From assembly GCA_034401795.1 (NCBI GenBank), contig CM067374.1, forward strand, positions 93,774,398 through 93,838,397: a stretch of DNA of 64,000 nt, in the 5' to 3' direction. Below the pieces are notes generated by a model. It was not told the DNA's origin. It made no database searches and saw nothing but the letters and a program-made list of their open reading frames with translations. Of the stretch, positions 58,457 to 64,000 are shown in pieces. Numbering within the stretch: the stretch's first letter is position 1; every line of letters begins with the position of its first letter. The translations under genes were made by a program, and so were the position numbers. The DNA comes from Chaetoderma sp. LZ-2023a. Lineage: Eukaryota; Mollusca; Caudofoveata; Chaetodermatida; Chaetodermatidae.

Positions 58457-58992
58457 AAGATCAAATACAAGTATTGTAGGTTTGTATACCTACATGTAGG
58501 TTAAATTCGGGTTCGTTGTCGAGGTTCCCCGCTTACTCCGATCACATATCCGAATGGCCAAAAGTATAATCGGACAACATTATCACGTGGTACAAATTCA
58601 TATCACATGGTACAAATTCTACTCGATTATTTGTGCTTCAAAAGAGTGAGTAGATAGGCAAAACAACCACATGATACGTCCGATTGGAGTAATGCGACAA
58701 TGAACCCGAATTCAACCCATGTCTCTCCATTATCTACTGACATGTATTAAGTTTAATCTTGCATCTTTAATATGATAATGTACTCGTTCTCACATTGTCA
58801 CTGTCTTCCTTAGAAATAACATTATGCCAGTGTGGGAACAAATCATGAACCGCTTTGAACTATGAAGCAGAATGCTCAGTCAATAACATGTCATCCCAAA
58901 TCCCCATGCTTTGGCCAACTTTAATTAAAGAAAATCTGAAACATGTTTAAATTGGTAAAATCGCTCTTGTTTCTTATTTGCCTAGCATTCAT
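58457..58992 (+). other. PICALM: PICALM 3' UTR / flank
   Basis: Follows the TGA of exon 12. GAATTTGTACC/GGTACAAATTC-type short repeats and an inverted pair (TTCGGGTTCGTTGTCGAGG / CAATGAACCCGAATTCAA) occur at 58507-58525 and 58699-58716. ATTAAA at 58924-58929 is a candidate poly(A) signal. Confidence 0.5.
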
Positions 58993-59227
58993 TTAATCCT
59001 TTGACAATCAAATTTTTTCAGAGAAAATAGCCATTTGCAGACTGTTTTTGAAAATTTATCACTGAAATGACGGGTTCGGTTATCAAGCCAGTCAGGAATG
59101 ACTTGCTCGGTTATCGAGCCAGTCATTCCAGTGGTGAATTTTCAAAAAAGTCTTGGTCTGCAAATGGATATTACTCAAGACCACTGCAGAAGATGTTTTT
59201 TTGCTGATATAAGTGTTAAAGGGTTAA
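58993..59227. mobile_element. TTAA fold-back MITE, family A, extended core
   Basis: TTAATCCTTTGACAATCAAA (arm 2) left, TTAAAGGGTTAA right. The centre contains two partial hairpin tops, GGTTCGGTTATCAAGCCAG and TTGCTCGGTTATCGAGCC. Confidence 0.88.
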
Positions 59228-60060
59228 AATGCATTTTAAAAACTTATTTTCAAAGCATATTTTGCCTTTCAGGTGTTACTCAGGTGTGCTTGTGACTGAT
59301 TGTTTGCTGCAGGAAACGGCAAAAGCACATGTACAGATTGAACATATTAAATGTGTACATAGTGGATACATAGTACAGTAATATAAAATCATATTAATGA
59401 TATGTATGTATAAATCGATATACAATGGAATCCTGGACACTTGGCCAAAGTGCATCACGTGTACATATTATATATATATAGTCTAATCTAGCGTGTTAAT
59501 ATTAATAACATGCCACTTTATATCAACCATGAATATTCATTTATACGTTAAATTTACACAGCTGAGTAGAAATGTGGTGTAGAAATTATTATATAATAAC
59601 TCCCTAGATGATCCTTACAAACATGTTATATACCCTGTAGATGGACACTGGATGCTTGAAAAGGATTGGTCATGGGATGTATAAGAGATGCAAGCAAATG
59701 TTTTTTAAGCAAGAGTTCATAGTGTTCCTAGTTTAGGCCCCAAGTAGCGTAGCTACCCAAATTACTGAGTAGTGCCTAAATGGCTACAGTTTGTCGAGTA
59801 AGTCACATGTTTGTGTTGAAATCAATGTAATTCAAATATGTGGTACATTTACGCAAGGGTCGCTGATTTACTCAGGAGGATCTATGAGTTTTCGCTTTAG
59901 CATGGCCACAGTGTTTGAATTCAGAATTTGTTTTTCAAGACCCTTGAAAGTGATTGCTGTAGAAAATTGACTTGAAAATGCTATATATTTTCGTGAAACC
60001 TTAGAAGTACATGGCATCAATGAAACCAATTTTACCCATGTAATGAGCAAGACAATTACA
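59228..60060. other. 3' flank without recognised genes
   Basis: No gene or clear repeat apart from short CCTTGAAAGTG-type phrases near 59940 (see 39800-40100). Confidence 0.45.
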
Positions 60061-60063
60061 CAT

Positions 60064-60395
60064 TTTAATGAGTGAATGTCCATTTGCAGGAAGGCTATTT
60101 TTTCTAATTTACCACTGAATGACTGGCTAGATTACCGAGTGAGTCATTTCAGTGCAAAGATTTAAAAAAGTCTCTTAGCATGCAAATGTACATTCGTCAT
60201 GACCACTGCAAGGGCAAGTACTCTTGAGAAATGTCCATTTGCAGAGCAAGAGAACTCTGAAAATTTACCACTGAAATGACGGGATCAATAATCGAACCAG
60301 CCCTTCACTGATAAATTTTTCAATAATAATCTCTTGGACATTTTTTTTAAAGAAAATTTGAATGTTGTTGAACAAATCTGTTGATTAAAGGGTTA
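60064..60395. repeat. Two merged family A MITE copies
   Basis: TTAATGAGTGAATGTCCATT and CCACTGAATGACTGGCTAGA, then GACCACTGCAAGGGC joining AAATGTCCATTTGCAGAGC and a second hairpin (GGGATCAATAATCGAACCAG); ends TTAAAGGGTTA. Confidence 0.7.
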
Positions 60396-60415
60396 CTGAT
60401 GCCAACATGGTCATT

Positions 60416-61112
60416 AAAGGAATATCGCTACTCATTGTCATAAGAGACCACCTACTTATTGTGAACCACTTATTAGTGTTCCGTAAGGTCTTCACTTTGG
60501 ACAAGTTTGACTACTGTGACACGGGTATAAACCCTAACACTTCACCTGTACTGTTATCTATATGAACTCCAGCCATCATTTCCGTAGCATTTGTAAATAG
60601 ATGATGATTGTACTCAGAGATAGAAATGCATATGTGATTCGAACAACCATTTCACATGAATATGATATTTGTGATGAATATCGTGTAATTCCTGCTATTT
60701 TTGCGGTCAGGTAAATTATGTGTGCAATAATATTTAGAATGTCTCTGTGGATGCTTTTCAAATTGCTTCTGTTAATGTGCTGCCACAAAACAAGCATTAT
60801 AATACCACCATACACCACCACCACCCCAATCCACCCACCCCACCGCCACAACGAGTTACAATGTAGAAAATGTGTATTGTGACCACCAATGAAGGCAGCT
60901 GATTTTTATTTCTGCATGACATATGATTACCATGATCATAGTATGTTTTTAGCATCTCCGATTAATCGTTTGCTGGCCATATGCACCAAAGAAGATCCTG
61001 TATATATTGTATAAGTTAGCCGCTTATTGAGGCACTTTTGCGATCTTAGCTGTTTTAGCTGGTAACCGGGAATGATGAATATCAAAGATGAAATTTGAAC
61101 AGGAAATTTAGT
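60416..61112. other. 3' flank without recognised genes
   Basis: Includes a CCACC/CACCACCACCCC-rich stretch at 60806-60845. No gene recognised. Confidence 0.45.
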
Positions 61113-61350
61113 TTAACCTTTTAATGGTAAACCTGGACAAACCAGGCCTCTGCAGTGGTCTTGAAGAATGTCCACTGGCACGCCAAGAGAAGACTATTTT
61201 TGAAAATTTATCACTAATGACTGGCTCGATAAACGAGCCAGTCATTCCAGTGATAAATTTCCAAAAATAGTCTTCTCTTGGCGTGCAAATGGACATTCAA
61301 TGAACAAATATTTTGATTTTCTTGACCAAATTTGACCATTAAAGGGTTAA
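61113..61350. mobile_element. TTAA fold-back MITE, family A, full copy
   Basis: TTAACCTTTTAATGGTAAAC (arm 1) left, ATTAAAGGGTTAA right; core GACTGGCTCGATAAACGAGC. A fragment of another copy follows from the shared TTAA 61347-61350. Confidence 0.92.
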
Positions 61351-61432
61351 TGGTCAAGAATGGTCAAGAAAGTCAACTTTTCCCTTGGAATGGTAAATTT
61401 TCCAAAATGGCCTTCTCTTGGTCTGCTCTGCA
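61347..61432. repeat. Family A MITE fragment
   Basis: TTAATGGTCAAGAATGGTCA, then CCTTGGAATGGTAAATTTTC and GGCCTTCTCTTGGTCTGC; truncated. Confidence 0.7.
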
Positions 61433-61739
61433 GCTTTACCCACATTGGAACTTGCTTTGTAACAGGAAATATAGCCTTCCAGTCCTTTTGGAAGTTGAGC
61501 TAAATCTATATGATGCTACATGTGTTTCCACGATGCTATGCAGTTACAACAGCTGGGCAGCCCCAAAAACCCTCTTGATCAAACTTAATGCATGACACTA
61601 CAAATATCTGCAAGGCATAACAAATCATTGATGGCCAGAGTCTAATATCAAATGCAGTACTCTACAAGCTTAGGACGGTCGCAGTGGACAAGACACCCTG
61701 AAGAAGGTTGAAGAAAAACTGATTGCAGCTGAAAGCAGT

Positions 61740-61820
61740 CATTCATCACATCAAATAGGCACTCCTCAAGACCACTGCAGAAGCCATATTTGGCCGGTTT
61801 TGAGTGTTCAGTGGTTAAAG
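61740..61820. repeat. Family A MITE, single end arm
   Basis: GGCACTCCTCAAGACCACTG, CAGAAGCCATATTTGGCCGG, then CAGTGGTTAA. Confidence 0.65.
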
Positions 61821-61888
61821 CCTGTGTCGCTGTTGGTACATTTCATTCTACATCACTGTCCTACACTGCAAAAAAATAAAGCTTCATT

Positions 61889-62006
61889 AACCGTTTAGCC
61901 CTAAAATTTAGTCAAGATATTTTCAATTTTCTCATAGAAAATGTCCATTTTCAGACAAAGAGATGACTATTTTTGAAAATTTACCACTGGAACGACTGGC
62001 TCGCTA
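61889..62006. repeat. Family A MITE, left half only
   Basis: TTAACCGTTTAGCCC and arm 2 up to CCACTGGAACGACTGGCTCG, then an abrupt change to TATATATATACGG. Confidence 0.75.
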
Positions 62007-62079
62007 TATATATACGGTCTGCAACTCTCCAACTCTCCAACTCGAAACAGATCAGCTATACACACATTTCTGCAATAAC

Positions 62080-62320
62080 GGAGGATTTCACTTTATCCAT
62101 CAATGATGTGACATCATAATCAACTACATACTGTGTAAGATGATGTCATAATCAATTACGTCATGAATGACATAGCCAAGTTCATCACGAATGCCTAAAT
62201 GATGACGGATTAAGCGTTGTTGATACAAACTGTATGTCTACTATTTAATAAACATTCTGTTGAATATTTTGAAACTAATTTGACTGGCCGCCAGCAACCA
62301 TTTCACAGATAATATAACGA
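62080..62320. repeat. MITE family B, partial copy
   Basis: GGATTTCACTTTATCCATCA, GTGACATCATAATCAACTAC, GATGATGTCATAATCAATTA, then TTTAATAAACATTCTGTTGA and AATATTTTGAAACTAATTTG; the second half is missing. Confidence 0.65.
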
Positions 62321-62591
62321 TAATAAATGATTTAAGAAACTTGGCGGATAGCTAGGCATCAAACGACAGATGTTGTTAAAGATGACATGACGCAATAAAC
62401 TGTTTGATGTAATAGTTAGGTAATAATGTACATGATGTAACGGTGAAGGATGTTGGTCCAAGAGCAGCGTCATCCAAGTACCGACTTGTCTGAAGTCGAG
62501 TCACAATTCTCAGCATCCCGATGCTGTGAGGATTACTTTATCCTCTGGTGACGTGGCAATTGGTTACAAATAAACAGATGCTCCCTCACCT

Positions 62592-62832
62592 TTAACCCTT
62601 TAATGACCATACCAGCCAAAACCACCCTCTACTATTGCCTTGCAGAATGTCCATATACAAGCCAAAAGTATATAATTTTTTGAAAATTTATCACGAGAAT
62701 GACTGGCTCGATAACCGAGCCAGTCATTCCAGTGATAAATTTTCAAAAATTGTATTCCCTTGTCCTGTAAATGGACATTCAATTAGCAAATAATTACATT
62801 TTCGTGAGAAAATTTGACCATTAAAGGGTTAA
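62592..62832. mobile_element. TTAA fold-back MITE, family A, full copy
   Basis: TTAACCCTTTAATGACCATA (arm 1) left, ATTAAAGGGTTAA right; perfect core GACTGGCTCGATAACCGAGC. Confidence 0.93.
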
Positions 62833-63224
62833 GCTTTACCTGTTTCACATTACTGTTTTATCAAAGATGGACAGTTATCAAAATTTGGTGATAAATGTGG
62901 TGACCATATTGAATTATTTCAATCAAAACTAGTTTTAGTCATTTTCCGTGCTCCACGGCATACATAGTTAAATATCGGGACACTACAATATGTCATTATC
63001 ATTATGTTTTATATATAATACAGGCAAATTGAATTTATTTAAATAAAAATATCCGAATATTTGCTGAATTGTAAATGTTACGTTGTTATTGTTAAATCTT
63101 ATATGTATATATATATGCCTATATAGATATGGCATCATTGCACAGCTGTATCCATAATTATTGAACATATGCTCTGTTGTGTAGGTAGATTTTAGCTCGT
63201 CATGTTTTGAGCTCATTATGGTAA
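62833..63224. other. 3' flank without recognised features
   Basis: AT-rich; no gene or repeat family recognised. Confidence 0.4.
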
Positions 63225-63370
63225 ATTAACACTTCATAAACGGTCAGTAGCCTGTTAAGTAAACCTGTTTCCAAAACAGAAACATAGTATGTTAGTAGTA
63301 AGAAATGGTTCGGTGAATATTTGAACATAATTGGACTGAAAGACATTGCTATGTCTTCCAATCCAATGGA
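63225..63370. repeat. Fold-back repeat, family G, copy 4
   Basis: GGACTGAAAGACATTGC / ATGTCTTCCAATCCA around position 63345; the flank CTGTTTCCAAAACAGAAACA is itself palindromic. Confidence 0.6.
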
Positions 63371-63712
63371 TGAATCTGATCCGTTGGTCAAGTGTATGAT
63401 GTCATAATCAATTATGTCACATGTATGCTGACATCACAATCATAATTAACAGAAAAACTTCATCATGAACCTGCGATCGTCTATCAGTTGTTAGAACCGT
63501 GTTTTTACTATTTAATAAACATTCTGTTTAAATATTTTGAAACTAATTTGATTCAAATTCATTTCAAAATATTCAACCGGTTAGCTATATACCTGCCATG
63601 GAATTGGGACTCTGGCAAGTTACAATTCAAAGTATATAAATCGATCCCAACACGCGCAAAACATGGGTGGAGCTTATGTAGAGATGGGTGAGACTTAGCT
63701 AAAAGTGACTTC
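63371..63712. mobile_element. MITE family B, copy near window end
   Basis: TGATGTCATAATCAATTATG, TTTAATAAACATTCTGTTTA, TGAAACTAATTTGATTC / GAATTCATTTCAAAATATTC-like arms, then ACATGGGTGGAGCTTATGTA and GTGAGACTTAGCTAAAAGTG. Confidence 0.7.
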
Positions 63713-63836
63713 ATCAAATATGTTAAAAGTATTCAACAGCGTGTTTTATCTTGTTTTGGTAACATGTTAAGTTATTTCTGAGCAGTACTGTGGCATTAAA
63801 ATATAATTACAATAGAGCCTCTATAATGGACTTATA

Positions 63837-64000
63837 TTAACCCGTTAACCTCAAATTTGTTCAAGAAAATTTAAATTCTCTCATAGAAAATGTCCATTTA
63901 GAGACCAAGAGAAGCCTATTTTTGAAAACTTACCACTGGAATGACTGGTTCAGTTATTCCAGTGGTAAATTTAAAAAAATAGTCTTCTTGGTCTGTAAAT
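63837..64000. mobile_element. TTAA fold-back MITE, family A (cut by window end)
   Basis: TTAACCCGTTAACCTCAAAT (arm 2) left, then TTACCACTGGAATGACTGG and GGTCTGTAAAT at the last base. Confidence 0.88.

Noticed and set aside
56438-56650. Frame with an alternating His-Thr / Ile-Tyr run
   Set aside because: Translation of the TA/TG microsatellite beside Tc1 copy 3.

Overview
The window is a stretch of animal (metazoan) nuclear DNA. It is AT-rich, has long introns with GT..AG splice sites, and is packed with transposable elements. One host gene is recognisable: the 3' part of a phosphatidylinositol-binding clathrin assembly protein gene (AP180/PICALM family) on the + strand. Twelve coding exons between 500 and 58456 join in one open frame: 2175 nt, 724 residues plus stop. 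All splice phases agree and the frame ends in a C-terminal NDPFGAL. The window opens at about the end of the ANTH (membrane lipid and cargo binding) domain, so the promoter and ANTH exons lie upstream. Everything in the window before about 58456 is exon or intron of this gene; the rest is its 3' side. The repeat content (DIRS-like retroelement, Tc1 elements, a CXC-type TIR transposon, many fold-back MITEs) suits a marine invertebrate. I cannot name the phylum from the sequence.

Layout. 1-10.1 kb: exons 1-5, an 825-1804 TIR element holding an about 180-bp tandem array, a LINE 3' fragment (2490-3014), a small hAT-type element (6045-6602) and the first fold-back MITEs. 10.1-26.8 kb: a 16.7-kb intron with a Tc1 element (10507-12167) and a 6-kb TIR transposon (13855-19925) whose transposase gene is broken by frameshifts and by a nested hAT-type element with a perfect 8-bp target duplication. 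26.8-28.5 kb: exons 6 and 7, the latter an unusually long 777-nt exon. 28.5-38.3 kb: a MITE cluster, a second Tc1 lineage (31236-32737) and the only uninterrupted copy of the first Tc1 (34435-36061), which sits inside another TIR/tandem-array element. 38.3-41.8 kb: exons 8-10. 41.8-54.7 kb: an intron dominated by a 6-kb DIRS-like retrotransposon (44044-50117) with inverted terminal repeats and an internal complementary region. 54.7-58.5 kb: exons 11 and 12, with a third Tc1 copy inserted in a TA microsatellite. 58.5-64 kb: 3' flank with more MITEs.

The most striking structure is a swarm of about 45 copies of one palindromic element (TTAA-CCCTTTAA...TTAAAGGG-TTAA, about 235 bp, piggyBac-like ends), plus several other fold-back families. 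Some of these have the same kind of TTAA ends, and some share a common palindromic core with different ends. Neighbouring copies often share a single TTAA in varying relative orientation. The exons themselves are free of insertions. Five consecutive exons (4-8) are phase 1-1, so any of them could be skipped without breaking the frame.
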